Positions 39,572-52,800 of a stretch of 53,866 nucleotides of DNA are shown piece after piece. Positions within the stretch are counted from its first letter, which is position 1; each line of letters begins with the position of its first letter. The position numbers were made by a program, and so were the translations under genes. The stretch comes from JBLNBU01 sp050260215. GTDB taxonomy: Bacteria; Pseudomonadota; Alphaproteobacteria; Rhodospirillales; Magnetospirillaceae. The stretch is taken from assembly GCA_050260215.1 (NCBI GenBank), contig JBLNBU010000248.1:1-53866 (forward strand), written 5' to 3'. The notes under the pieces are model-generated. The model was not told where the DNA came from. It saw only the letters and a list, made by a program, of their open reading frames with translations, and made no database searches.

Positions 39572-39681
39572 GTCTGCCATATATGGCTCTTGCGACGAAC
39601 TTTGGTCGATGAAGGGGGGCTATGGTTCGGGCACCGGACGGGCCACCCCCGCCACCCTGCCATGACCGAGGTGACAACGTG

Positions 39682-40809
39682 ATGAGCAAGACACTGCTGC
39701 GGGCCACCGCCGGACTGGGACTGGTCGCCGGCCTAGCCGGGCATGCCGGGGCCGCCGAGGCCGGACAGCCGTGGTGGCTGACCCCGGTGTCCCTTACCCA
39801 GGCGCCGCAACCGGCCCACAAGCGGCCCAAGGCGATCCCCGTCCAGGCCAATGGCGACGACCCCGCGCAGCCGCAGCAGGCCGCGGTTGCCGACCCGCCG
39901 CCCGAGCCCGAGAAGCCCGGCGTGCTGACCCGCGAAGGCGTGCTGGTGATCGAGCCGTCGGTCGAATACCAGCATTCCAACGTCAACAAGTTCGTGGTCG
40001 GCGGCGTCGCCATTCTGGATACCGCGCTGATCGGCACCATCCAGGCCAGCCAGGCCGACCGCGACTCGGTCACCGCCACCCTGGGCCTGCGCTACGGCAT
40101 CACCAACCGCCTGGAAGCCGAGTTGCGCGTGCCGTTCATGTACCGGCACGACCAGACCACCAACACCTTCGTGTCGACCAACAACGTCGCCGCCACCAAC
40201 AGCCTGACCGACGAGGACCTGGGCGACATCGAGGGCGCGCTGCACTACCAGATCAACGACGGCGAAGGCGGCTGGCCGTTCTTCGTCGCCAACCTGAGGG
40301 TGAAAAGCGCCACGGGACGCGGCCCATTCGACGTCAAGCGCGACTTCAACGGCGTCGAGCAGGAGCTGGCCACCGGCTCGGGCTCGTGGGGCATCGAGCC
40401 CAGCCTGACCGTCATCGCCCCGTCGGATCCGGCGGTGTTCTACGCCAACCTGGGCTACCTCTACAACTTCTCGGAAAACGTCGACAAGGACATCACCTCG
40501 TCCCAGCACCTCAACTCGGTCGACCCCGGCGGGGCCGTCCGCCTGGGCGTCGGCATGGGCATCTCGCTGAACGAGAAGGTGTCGTTCTCCATCGGCTACC
40601 AGGAGGACTTCATCAGCGGTACCACCACCAACTTCAATACCGGCAGCTTCAAGTCGGGGTCGCTGAACGTCGGCTCGATGACCTTCGGCGTCAATTGGCA
40701 GATGACGCCCGACACCGCGCTCAACGTCAATGTCGGGGTCGGCGTCACCCGCGACGCCCCCGACATGCGCCTGATGGTCCGCGTGCCCGTAGCGCTGAAG
40801 CTGTTCTAG
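39682..40809 (+). CDS. Outer-membrane beta-barrel protein (MetA-degradation/transporter-like)
   Basis: A 375-residue exported protein: signal peptide MSKTLLRATAGLGLVAGLAG with cleavage near AGAA-EAG, a proline-rich linker (residues 40-85), then alternating strands ending in the C-terminal phenylalanine typical of outer-membrane barrels (VRVPVALKLF). The barrel part (YGITNRLEAELRVPFMYRHDQ, LGDIEGALHYQIN, GNVSFSIGYQEDF-like strands) resembles the phenol/MetA-degradation-type transporter domain. It is divergent from a sigma-54 activator gene and tail-to-tail with the giant adhesin gene, sharing the CTAG of both stop codons. It might be an accessory porin or export partner for the adhesin, but no direct evidence supports that. 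Confidence 0.75.
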   Translation: MSKTLLRATAGLGLVAGLAGHAGAAEAGQPWWLTPVSLTQAPQPAHKRPKAIPVQANGDDPAQPQQAAVADPPPEPEKPGVLTREGVLVIEPSVEYQHSNVNKFVVGGVAILDTALIGTIQASQADRDSVTATLGLRYGITNRLEAELRVPFMYRHDQTTNTFVSTNNVAATNSLTDEDLGDIEGALHYQINDGEGGWPFFVANLRVKSATGRGPFDVKRDFNGVEQELATGSGSWGIEPSLTVIAPSDPAVFYANLGYLYNFSENVDKDITSSQHLNSVDPGGAVRLGVGMGISLNEKVSFSIGYQEDFISGTTTNFNTGSFKSGSLNVGSMTFGVNWQMTPDTALNVNVGVGVTRDAPDMRLMVRVPVALKLF

Positions 40810-43800
40810 CTGTGGGTGACGCCGCCGGCGTTGACGATGGTGTTCTCGACATACACCGTCGCGCCGGTGGCGGCGTTGGCGAACTGGGTGTAGCTCGAGT
40901 TCTCGTGGCCGGTGACGTTGCCCAGCTGCACGTTGTTCTGGCCCGCGGTCCAGCCGGCGTCGGTCAGGTTCACCCGGTCGGCGCTGGAGCCCAGGATGAC
41001 CATGGCGTTCTGGGCGCCGTTGGCCAGGCCGTTGGTGCCCTCGGTCATGCCCAGGATGTGGGCGGCGTCCAGCTTCACCGTCTGGCCGCCGGCGAAGGTC
41101 AGGTCGATGGCCTCGAACCGCTCGACGATGTCGGCGCGCAGCCCGGTCAGGTCGAAGGTGCTGCCGTCGGCCCCGTCCAGGTGCAGGGTGTCGTTGCCCG
41201 AGCCGCCGTCCAGGAAGTGGAAGTTGGTGTCGCTGACATGGACGTGGTCGTCGCCGCTGTCGCCGGCGATGACGTCGGCGCCGCCGTTGCCGAAGATCGT
41301 ATCGTTGCCGGCGCGCCCGGCGAAATAGTCGGCCGCCGACGTGCCGATCAGGGTGTCGTCTGTCAGGGTCGCCGTCGCGGAGCGGGTATGCGAAACCAAG
41401 GTCAGGCCGTTGCTGCCGAACGTGGGATCGAGCAGGTAGGCGCCGGTCGGATCGTCGATTCCGTTGATGGCGTCGAACGTCCCGGTCGCCGAACCCCAGT
41501 TGAGCAGCGAATACGAAGTGCCGTTGCCCGGTGTGGTCGACAGGGTGATGTCCAGGGTGCCATTCAGGGTGGCCGCGCCGCTGACATAGAGGTGGTCATA
41601 GTCGACGGACGAGTTGATGCGCAGGGCCAGGTCGGAGCTGTCGCCCAGGGCCAGGTCGCCGTTGAAGTGCAGCGTTCCGCCGAGCGTGCTGTTGTACAGG
41701 TACGGGTCGATGTTGCCGTCGTTGTGGAAGACGTGGCCGGCAGCGACGTCGATCGTCCCCGTGCCGATCACATGATCGGTCGACGAGGCCCACACGTCCC
41801 CGTGCACCGACAGCGTTTCGCCCGCATTGGTCGAAATCGTGCCGGAACTGGTCAGGTCGCCGGTGATGGTCAGGTCGTGGTAGATCCACAGTTTGCCGTC
41901 ATTGACGACGTCTCCGGCGATGACGTGGCTGGCCGACGCCGCATTTAGGCTGTCAGACGCCAATTCGAGGTGGTTGACCAGCGTCCCCACCGTCAGGGTC
42001 GCGGCCTCGGTGCCGCCGGAATCCGATTGCTGCAGAAACAGATATCCGTCGTTGACCAGGGTATGGGCAAAGCTGACGTGCCCGTATCCACCGCTCGCGT
42101 CGACCGTCATTTGCGCGCCGGCACCGCTATTGGCGAAGTCGACGAGGAAGGATGCGTCGCCCCCGGCGATGGTCAGCGCGTTGATGTTATCGATCAGGCC
42201 GGTTCCCGAGATGGTCACGCCCGACAATGTGGCCGGAGCCTCAAAGGCCACGGTCTTGTCGACCGTGATGGTCCCGGAAAGAGTCGCCTGATTTTGCAGC
42301 GTCATCGTGCCGGTGCCGGCCAGTGTGCCGCCGGTCATGGTCACGCAGCCCAAGGCGATCAGGTCGCCCGATCCGCCCAAGGTGCCCGAATCCAGTTCCA
42401 GGACGCCGGACACGTCCATGACGCCCAGGCCATTGAGATCGAGCCTGCCACCGGCGATGGTCAGGGTGGTGTCGGTGACACCGTTCCCGCTGACACTGAG
42501 GCCGGCCACGGTGGCGGTAGTGCCCACCCCGATGGTGCCGTCGGCGGTGATGAGGGCGACGTCGCCCGCACCCGCGGCCCCGCCGGTCCAGCCGGCCGCC
42601 CAGTCGCTGCCGCCGGCCCAGCTATGGGCGCCGCTATCGTCGGCGGTGATGATCAGCGAGGTGGTACCCGAGGTGGTGACGGTCGACGCCGTCAGCGTCC
42701 ACCCGGCGCCCAGGTTGCTGTGGATGGTGCCGAAGAAACTGCCGGTACCGGTCCAGCTGGCCACGGTGAAGGTCTGGTTGTCGGCGGGCAGGAAATCGCC
42801 GAACTGCATGTCCACGATGCCGCCAATGTCGGCGTTGCCGGTGACCGTCAAATGGTCGTAGCTGGCCGACAGCACGGTGACGTCCAAGGTGCCCAGGCTG
42901 ACCAGGCTGCCGTCGATCGCCAAGGTGCCCACCGTCGCACTTGCCGGGGCCAGGGTGCCCGTATTGTAGACGTTGGCCATGATCTTGCCGAAGGCGTCGA
43001 TCTCGCCGCACGACATCAGGGTGCCGCCCGAAACCGTCAGGGTATTCGCGATATCGACGTTGATGGTCCCGTAATTCGCCAAGCCGCCGTTGGTGATCAT
43101 CACCAGGTCTCGCGAAGCGGTGATGGTGCCGTAGTTGAGCACCATGCCCGTGTCATAGATGGCAAGGCTTCCGGTGCCCGCACCCTGTGCGAGGATCAGG
43201 CTGTCGACTTGGTTGGTCAGATCGCCGGTGACCCGGATGATCGTGTTGCCGTCGCCTTCCAGATACAGCTGCCCGTGGTTGTCGAGGCCGCCGTCCAGGT
43301 ACATGGTGGTCGTAGCAAAGGTCGACCCCGAGCTGATCCCCAACCCGCCGTAGTTGACCACCGCGGTCTGGATGTGCCCGCCGGTACCGCTAAGCGTCAG
43401 GGCGCCGTCATTCTCCAAAGCTCCCAGCCCGGTCACCGTCACCGTGCCGTTCATCAGCAGGGTCGCCTGGCCGGTATGGACCCAGCCATTGCCGATGTCG
43501 ACGGTCTGGTTGCCTACCAGATTCAGCACGCCCCTGCCGGCACCGCCCGGCGCGTCGCCCAGCATGCCGCTCAAGGCCACATGGCCGGAACCGGCCCCCG
43601 AATCGATGGTCAAGGTGCCCATCAAACCGGACACCTTGCCGCCCAGGCTGACCAGCGCATGGTCGTTCAGGAAGGTCGCGCTGTTGTCCGTGACGATGGT
43701 CCCGGTATTGAACACGCTGCCGATGACGGTACGCGTGCCCGTGCCGTACAAGTTCAGTACGCCGACGTTCTCCAGGCCGTAGGCGCTGACGTCGAGCACG

Positions 43801-46800
43801 GTGGTGCGGGGCGTCCCGCCCCCGGTGCTGGCGCTGAGGTTGATGGTGCCGTAGTTGAAGGCCTGCCCGCCCAGGGTCGTGCGACCGTCCGCACCGCCCG
43901 AGTCCTGGACCGACATCACCCCGGTGTTGATCAGACGCGAATTGACGGTATAGGTGCCGCCGGCTTCGGTCATCGTCCCCTTGTTGACCAGGGTCCCCAT
44001 GCTGTTGGCGATGGTCAGACCGTTCATCAGGGTGGAGTTGCTACCCAGGGTCAGGGTGCCGGCCAACGACACGGTCGAACCGCCGCTGAGCCCGATCGTC
44101 GACAAATTGGTGGTGGTGACGCCGCCGGTCGAGGCGATGGTGCCCTTCTGCCAGGTGAAGAGTCCGCCCACGGTCAGCGACCCCGGTCCGCACAGCAGTT
44201 CCGCGCCGGTGCCGCCCGAGCCCAGATACATCACCGCGGTCGAGCCGATCGACCCGGCCCCGGTCATCGACAGGGTGCCGCCGCCGGTGACGTTCAGGGT
44301 GCCGCCGGTCATCGACAGCACATGGACCTGAGAGCTGGAGTTCAGCACCACCGACCCGGCGGTGATCTTGGCGGTGTCGCCCTGGACGGGGGCGGTGCCG
44401 CCCCAGGTCGCCGCCGTGCTCCAGGTACCGCCGCTGGCGGTGCGGGTCGTCCCGGTCAGTCCGGCGCCGATGGTGACCATCATGCCGGTGCCGTTGGCGG
44501 TCATCGTGTACGAGTAGGCGTCGCCCAGGCTGCTCAGGATCTCGTCGCCACTGTTGGCGATGCCGTCCAGGCCCAGCAACTGGCCGCTGACCGCGGACCA
44601 GTTGGCCAGCTGGTAGGTATCGCCCACCGTCGGGGTGAAGCCGTTGAGGAAGTTCAGCTTGATGGCGCCGTTGACCGACATCGAGCCCTGGATGGTGACC
44701 TGGTCGAAGTCGACCCCGGCGACGCCGCCGTTGTTGCCGCCACGGCCGGCGATGTCGAAGACGAGCCGACCGGCCTGGGTGTTGGTGAAGTCGGTGGTGT
44801 CGGTGGTGCTGCCGATCAGGCCTTCACCGCCGGGGCTGAACGACTTCAGGGTGTTCTCGATCACCACGCCGGGCAGGCTGAAGGGGGAGCTGGGCGGGCT
44901 GGTGAAGCCGTCCAGCTTGATCAGCGTGCCGTCCATGCCGGCGCCCTTGACGTACAGCCAGCCGTCGCGACCGTCGCTGAAGAAGCGGATCGAGTTGTTG
45001 GGCACCGCACCGTCGGCGGCGATGGCGGCGGCGGTATCGGCGGCAGTGCCCTTGAAGCCGTAGGGACTGGTGCGGTAGGTCGTCCCCGCCATCAGGTCCT
45101 GCAGCTTCAGCACGTCGATCCGGTTGGTGAAGTCGACGATTTCGTCGTTCTGGCCCACCGTCGACTCGCCCGCGCGAATGATGAAGGTGTCCGACCCGGC
45201 GCCGCCGCCCATGGTGTCGGCGCCCTGGCCGCCGTCCAGGGTGTCGTTGCCGTCGTTGCCGCGGAAGCGGTCGTCGCCCATCTCGCCGTAGAGGGTGTCG
45301 TTGCCCCAGCCGCCGAAGAAGATGTCGTTGCCCTGCCCGGCCCAGACCGTATCGTCGAAGCTGGACCCGAACAGCACGTCGTTGCCGGGCGTCCCGCTCA
45401 TCATGTGGGTGATGGTGTCGCCGCCGTAGCTGGTGCCCAGCGCGAAGGTGGTGCCGCCGACCGTCAGCGTCTCGATGGCCGAGGTGCCGCCGGTCAGCTG
45501 GGTGGCCAGGGTGATGGTGGCGCCGTCGGTCAGGGTGATCAGCGCATTGCCGTAGTTGTCGCCGCCGAAGCTGCGAACCTGCGTCCAGTCGACCCCGTAC
45601 AGGGCCAGCGTATCGTTGCCCTGCCCGCCATAGATGGTGTCGCTGCCATCGCCCCAGTAGTAGGCGATGGTGTCGTTGCCGGCCCCGCCCTTGATGAAGT
45701 CGTTGCCCTTGCCGCCGGTCAGCCAGTCGTTGCCGCCCAGGCCGAACAGGGTGTCGTTGCCGGCACCGCCGGTCAGGAAGTCGGGATTGGCCGTTCCCAC
45801 CACGGAGATCCCGGCGTCCGAACTCGTCGACAGCACCTGCACCGGCAGGGTGCCGGCAAAGGTGATGGTGCCGGCGCTCGACAGGGTGGCGACCAGGTGG
45901 TCGGCGCCCGCATAGGCCGGGTCGGCCATGTAGGAAGCCGTGGCCATGGCCGCCTTGATGTCGTCGGCGGTGCCGCTGACCACCACCGTATGGGCGGTGG
46001 TGTGGCCGGGCACCTGCAGCCAGCCGTGCTGGCTGCTGAAGGTGGCCTGGTAGGTGCCGGTGATGGTGGTCTGGTCGGGGTTGTCGAGCTGCAGCCCGGC
46101 CAGGGAAATGGTGCCGCCGGCCGTCACCGCGCCCCAGGCGGCGCCGTCCCAGTGGGTGTCGGTACCCGACACGATCAGGGCGGTGCCATGGCCGCTGGCG
46201 TCGCCGACCACCGAACCGGTGCCCTCGGCCATGGTCCACGACGCGGCAAGTGCCGGATCGGACGCATTGGCTTGGCCCAGCATGGCGTCACGGACCTCGG
46301 TGGTGGACAGCTGGCCCTGCCACAGGTGGGTCTCGCCAAGCTCGCCGGCGAAGGCGTTAACGCCGGTGCCGCCGAACTGCAGCGACGGCAGCACCGTGCT
46401 CATGCTGCTCTGCGACCCGGCCGCCACCGCGTGGCCGTCCACATACAGCACCGGGGTGCGGTCGGAATAGACCAGCGCCACATGGGTCCAGTCGCCCAGC
46501 GGCGTGCTCGGCTGCCAGGTCAGGACGGGGGTGTCGACGCCGTTGACCCGCTCGACCACGGCGATGCCGTTGATGCCCACGGACAGGCCCACCGAGGCGA
46601 CGGTGCCCCCGCCGGTGTTCTGCGGCTCGATCAGCCAGCTCTGGCCGATGGGCACCGTGCCGTTGCTGGGCAGGACGATGGTGTCGGACGGCTTGACCCA
46701 GGCATCCAGGGTGAACGAATTCTGCAGCGCCGTCTGCTGCGCCCCCGACAGCGCCCCGGTCAGCTGCATGCCGCCGGTGCCGTCGAAGTGCAGGGTATGG

Positions 46801-49800
46801 TGGTGGAATGCCGTCGGCGCCTCGCCGAACTGGGTGACGTCGGCCACCGGCTTGACGTCGACGTAGATGGTCTTGTAGGTCGCGGTGCCGCCGGAGTCAC
46901 TGACCTGCACGGTGAAGCTGTCGACGCCGTTGAAGTTGTCGCGCGGCTGGTAGGTGAAGGCGCCCGACGGGTCCAGGTCCAGCCAGCCGTGCGCCGGCGA
47001 GCTGGTGTACATGAAGGTGTTGGCGCCGGTGGGATCGCTGGCCGCCAGCATCCCGGAATAGCTGGTGTCCTCGGCCAGGGTGATGGTGTCGCCGAAGATC
47101 GGCGACTGGCTCGAGGTGATCGTCACCCCGCCCACCAGGGTGCCGTCCATGGCGTTGTCGCCGTGGGCGTTGTTGCGGACGACGCTGCCCATGGCCATGA
47201 CCGTATCCTGGCCGTCCATGGTCCAGTCGCCGACCAGGCCGTATTCGTCGCCCGACAGCGGGCCGCTCATGTCGGAGGCGATCTGGGCGCCGCTGCGCGC
47301 CACCGTCCACATCCGCACCTCGGCCATGGCGCCGTTGAAGAAGTTGGTGCCGGCATGCGCACCTATGTCGAGGTCGCCGTACACCGTCGACAGCGCCGAG
47401 GGGCCGGCCACCGGCGCGCCGATCGCCTGGCCGTCGCCGTAGAACTGCACCGTGTGCGAAGCCGTATCGACCACCAGGGCCACATGGGACCAGGCACTGG
47501 TGGCAGCCACCCAGCCGGTGTCGACCGGGGCACCGCCGTTGACCGACCACAGGATGTGGCCGTCGGCGCCGCGGCTCAGCTCGAAGGCACCGGCGCGGGC
47601 CAGCAGGGTGCCGGCCACGTCGGCGTCGGGACGGATCCACGCTTCGATGGTCAGCGGCCCGGCGGTTTCCAGGTGGCCGTCGTCGCGCACCACCACGTGG
47701 TTGGTGCTGCCGTCCAGGTCGAGCGCCCGCATGGGCGCATCGATCACCTGTGCCCCGCTGAGGGTCAGCGCGTGGCCGTTGCCCGACTGGTCGGCGACCA
47801 GGTTGCCGCTGGCGGCGTCCATGGTCCACGAAGCGAGCAGGTGGTCGGTGTTGGCCGGCACGTCGGCATGCATGCCGGCGGCGATCTCCTCGGCCGAGCG
47901 CACGTCGCCCCAGATACGCAGGTTGGAGAGTTCGCCGTCGAACTGGACGTTGCCCCACCCACTTTGGCCGACGACCAGCGTACCGGTCCCCTGGTAATCG
48001 ACGGCCGGATGGTCGCGCATGACCTCGACGCCGTTCTTGTAGAGGATGCGCGTATTGGAATCGGCATCGTAGGTGCCGGCCCAGTGCACCCAGGTGCCGA
48101 CGTTTGCCGTCGTGTCGGTGTACCAAAGGTCGTTGTTGTAGAAGCCGAACATGAAGGCGTTGCCGCTGGCGTAACCGATCTGCAGGCCGCCGTTGTCCGC
48201 AGTCGCCCCCTGGCTGATCGCCATGTCGTAGCTGGTGCTGCTGGCCCGGTTGGCCCAGAACTCCCAGCTGAACGACTTGTTGGCCAGGTCTATGGTACCG
48301 GCCGCGGTGGCGTGGTCGGTGACACCGTCCAGCTTGGCCGCGCCGTGGTTGACGCTCGCCGCCACCTGGGTGTCGTCGGCGACGGTGACGGTAATGGTCT
48401 TGGAGACAGTCTGGCCGTTGGCGGTGGCCTGGACGGTGAAGCTGTCGGTGCCGTGGAACCCTGCGGTCGGCTTGTAGGTGAAGGCGCCCGACGACGGCGA
48501 CACGGTCAGGGTGCCGTGGGCGGGACTGCCGAGATTGGCGAAGGCGACCGCCCCGTTGTTCTCGTCCCACGCATTGATGCGGCCGCTGAACATGCCGTTC
48601 TCGACCACGGTGAAGTGGTCGGACACCGCCCAGTCGCCGCTGTCCACCATACTGAGGTTGTTGCTGACCACCGTGCCGGTGACCTGGCTGTAGTCCTGCA
48701 CCGCGACCGCCAGGTTCGGCGAGGTGGCGATGCGCTCGTTCATGCCTGCCTGGATGTCGGCGGCCGAGCGCGCCAACGTCCACAGCCGCACGTCGGCGAT
48801 GTCGCCGTTGAAGGCGGTCGAGCCGCTGCCGCCGATCATGAAGCCGGTGTTGGGCGTTTCCGCCGAACTGGTGGACGTCGCCACCTGCTGGCCGTCGAGG
48901 TACAAGATCCACTGCGACCCGGTCTGCACCGCAGCGTAATGGTGCCAGCTGCCCGCCTCTATGGTCACCCCGGTGGCGCTGACCACGGTGTGGCCGGCGA
49001 TCAGGATGGCGGGATGGCCATTCTGGTCGACCATCAACCCATAGCCGGTGGCGCTGCCGTCGCCATTGAGCGCGATGATCTTGTCGGCGCCGCCGACCAC
49101 CGCTGCCTTGGCCCATGCCTCCAGCGTCACGTTGGTGGTGGCGGTCGTCGGCACGGAGGTGAGGCTGAACTGGCTGGTCGAGCCGTTGAAATGGATGGCG
49201 CGCTCGGGCGGGGTCAGCACCATGCTGCCGCCCGACAGCAGCAGGTCGCCCGAACCGGGCGAGACCTCGTTGGCGGCGATGTCGCCGGCCACGGCTTGGT
49301 CGAAGGTCCAGCTGCCGACCAGCCCGACTTCGTCGCCGGCCAGGTCGCGGTGGCCGGTCCCGGCGATCTCGGCGGCCGAGCGTGCCACGCTCCACAGCCG
49401 CACGTTGTCGAGGCTGCCGTCGAGCTGGCCGAGGCCGGAGGCGCCGCCCAGCTGCAGGTACTGATTGGCGGTGCCGCCCAGGGCGATCTGCGGCACCGGG
49501 CCGCTCACCACCGGGGCGCCGTCCAGGTACAGGTTGACCCGGCCCGATTCGTAGGTGGCGGCGAAGTTGTGCCAGCTGCCGGCCGTGACCGCCGGGCCCG
49601 TGGTCGTGGTGCCGGCCGACCCGTCCCAGGTCCACAGGTACAGCTGGCCGGCGCTGTTGACGCCGATCACCACCCGGGCCGAGCTGCCGGTGTTGTACAG
49701 GGTGGCCAGCGCCCGGTCGGTGCCGCTGAAGTCGGCCAGGTTGAGGTCGCACTGGAAGGTGAACTCGTTGCCCACCGCGCTGCCGGGCAGGGTCGCGGTG

Positions 49801-52800
49801 GCGGCGCCGTCGACGCCGTCGAACACGGCCACGCCCCGGGCGACACCGACGCCTTCGATGTGGACCTTGGACTCGACGTTGAAGGTCAGCTGGTGCCAGG
49901 TGTCGGCGGTGCCGTCATTGGCCTTGACCCAGATGCTTTCGCTGCCGTTCCAGTTGGAGGGCGCGGTGTAGGTGAAGCTGCCGTTGCCGGCGACAGTCAG
50001 CGTCCCGTGGGTGGCGCCCTGGCCGGTGACCGTGCCCCAGGTCAGCGCCGCACCCGTGTCGTTGTGGCCGACCAGGTAGCCGGACGAGGTGCCGCCCTCG
50101 GCTACCGTGACGGTGTCGGAGATGCTGGGCGAATCCGCCTGCACGATGGTCGGCGCCGCCGGCCCGATGCCCAGCACCAGGGTATGGCCGTTGCCGCTGT
50201 CGTCGGCGACCGTGCCGCTGGCGCCGCCCTCGGCGAAGGTCCAGTGGGCCAGCATGCCGGGCATGGCGTCGGCCGTCCGGTTCCAGCTCCAGCCGATGTC
50301 GTCGGCACCCAGCGCGCGGTCGAACATGCGCACGTCGGCGACCGAGCCGTCGAACCACTGCTGGTTGGTGGCGTCGCCATACGATGCCCGCTGGCCCATC
50401 ACCCACTTGGCCAGGTTAGCCGGATCGATGGGGTCGGCGCTGGTGGCAGTAGCGACCTCATTGCCGTCGGCGTACAGCCGCAGCGTGGTGGTGCCGGCGT
50501 CGTTCTTGGTCCAGGTGGCGGCCACATGGTGCCAGCTGCTGTCGGCCCAACCCAGCGAGCCGGCCCACTGGACGTAGTCGTTGGCGCCCGCCCCAAAGCG
50601 GAAGTGCAGCCCGCCCTGGTGGCTGCTGATATAGACCGGGTCAGCGTCGGCCCGCGCGATGCCGTTGCCGACGATCAACTGGTCGACGGCGGGCGTCCAG
50701 TCGGACGCCTTCACCCACAGCTCGATGGTGCCGGCGGTGTCGGACATCGGCACCGACGCCTGGGCGTAGGTCTGGGTGGTGGCGCTGAACTGGGCGGCCG
50801 CCGCCGCAACCCACGCCCCGTCGACACTGGTCGAGCTGCCGACATAGACGGTGTAGGCCTGGGTGGTGACGCCGCCGGCGCCGTCGCTGACGCTGATGTT
50901 GAAGGTGTCGCTGCCGTGGAAGCCGGCCGTCGGCGTGAAGACGAACGTGCCGTCGGCATTGACGACCACCGAATTGCCCTTGGTCTCGCCGGTGACGGTG
51001 TAGGTCAGCGTCTGCCCCTCGGCGTCGCTGGCCATCACACGGCCGTGGAACGGCGTTCCCTCGTGGGTGAACAGTTCGGGCACCGCCTCGGACGGCACGG
51101 TGTCGACCACCGAGGTGTTGACCGCCGTGCCGTCGAAGCCCGCGGTGCCCTCGACGTTGTCGACGACGCCGCCGACGGTGGTGGCGCCGTCCAGGGTCCA
51201 GGCGCCGACCAGTCCCTGCGCCGTGCTGGGCGAGATGCCGTCCTGCACGCCTTCCATGATCTGGGCGCCGGTGCGGGCCACGTTCCACAGCCGCACGTCG
51301 GCGATGTCGCCGTGGAAGGTCGCGCTGGCGGTGCCGTTGTCGACCATGGCGCCGATCGACAGTTCGCCGGCAGGCGCCGAGGCGCTGGCGGTCAAGGTGG
51401 CGGCGACCTGGCCGTCCACATACAGCGTCCACTTCGTGCCGTCCTGGACCGCGGCGTAATGGTGCCAGGTGCCGGGCACGACGGTGATGTCGGTGGCGGT
51501 GCAGTATCCGACGTTGGCGATCAGGATGGCCGGATGGCCATGGCCGTCGATGACCAGGCCGTAGCCGCTGCTATAGCCCATGCTGGCGATCGCCACGCCG
51601 GCGTCCACCGACACGCTGGACGGCACGACGTCGGCCTTGGCCCACGCCTCGAGGGTGACGTTGGTCGTCTGGGTGCTGGGCAGGGGGATGTCGATGCGGG
51701 CGGTGCCATCGAAATGGGCGGCCTGCACCGGCGGCTCGACCACCAGCGGCTCGGCCGCACCGGTGCCCAGCACCAGGTTGCCCAGCGAACTGCCGTCGAA
51801 GCTCCAGCTCGCCACCGGCGCCGCCACGTCCTGGCTGCCGTTGCCGCGCAGTTCGCTCGCGCTCAGCACCTGGTCCCAGATCTTGACGTTGTCGATCTGG
51901 CCGTCCAGGACCGCGTTGGGGTTGAAGTTGTAGTGGCCGAGATCCAGGTGCTGGCCGGCGCCGAATGTCATCGGGGTGGCCAGGTTGGTGACCCAGGCGG
52001 CCTGGTGATTGCCGTCGAAGTAGAACTCGGCGTGCCCGGTGGCGGCGTCATAGGTGACGTCGACGTGGTGCCAGGACCCGGTGCTGATCGACGAGGTGGC
52101 CACGGTGGTGAAGTTGCCCGGACCGCCGACGGCCACCTGCAACTGGCCGGCGGTGACGACGACCGCCACGTGATTGCCGCCGTTGGGCGCGTCGTCGGCC
52201 AGGCTCAGCAGGGTGGGCTGGTTGGCGATGCTGTTGGCCAGGAAGTCGAAGGACAGGGTGACGTTGCCCGACAGCAGGTGGTCGCCCAGCGCCAGCCGCG
52301 GCGCGTTGGCAAGGTTGCCGTCGACCGCCAGCACGCCGTCGTGGACCGCCCCGGTGTTATCCAGGCCCATGGTGACGCGGTTGGCGTAGGTGCCGGCACC
52401 GCCCTGCTCGAAGGTCCAGCTGCCGACCAGCCCGGCCTCGTTGCCGTCGGGCTCGCGGTGCATGTTGGCGGCGATCTCGTCGGCGTCGCGGGCGGTCGAC
52501 CACACCCGGATGTCGCCGATGCCACCCTTGAAGAAGGTGGTGCCGTCGCCGCCCAGATGCAGCGCCGACGCACTCGACAGGTCGGCCACCGACGTCGCCG
52601 TGGCGCTGTCGGCCAGGGCGCCGTTCAGGTACAGCTTCCAGTCGCCGTCGACGCGGCTGACCGCCACATGGGTCCAGGTGTTGGCGTCGACCACCGCGCC
52701 CGAGGCCAGTTGCCCGGCCGCCAAACCCGGCGCCACCACCCGAATGCTGCCGTCCACCAGCAGCAGGGCGAAGCCGCTTCCCGCCAGGATGGAGTGGGTG

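Noticed and set aside
41160..45790. CRISPR-like periodicity in the adhesin gene
   Set aside because: The periodicity is that of RTX nonapeptide codons in frame, with no constant repeat/spacer structure.
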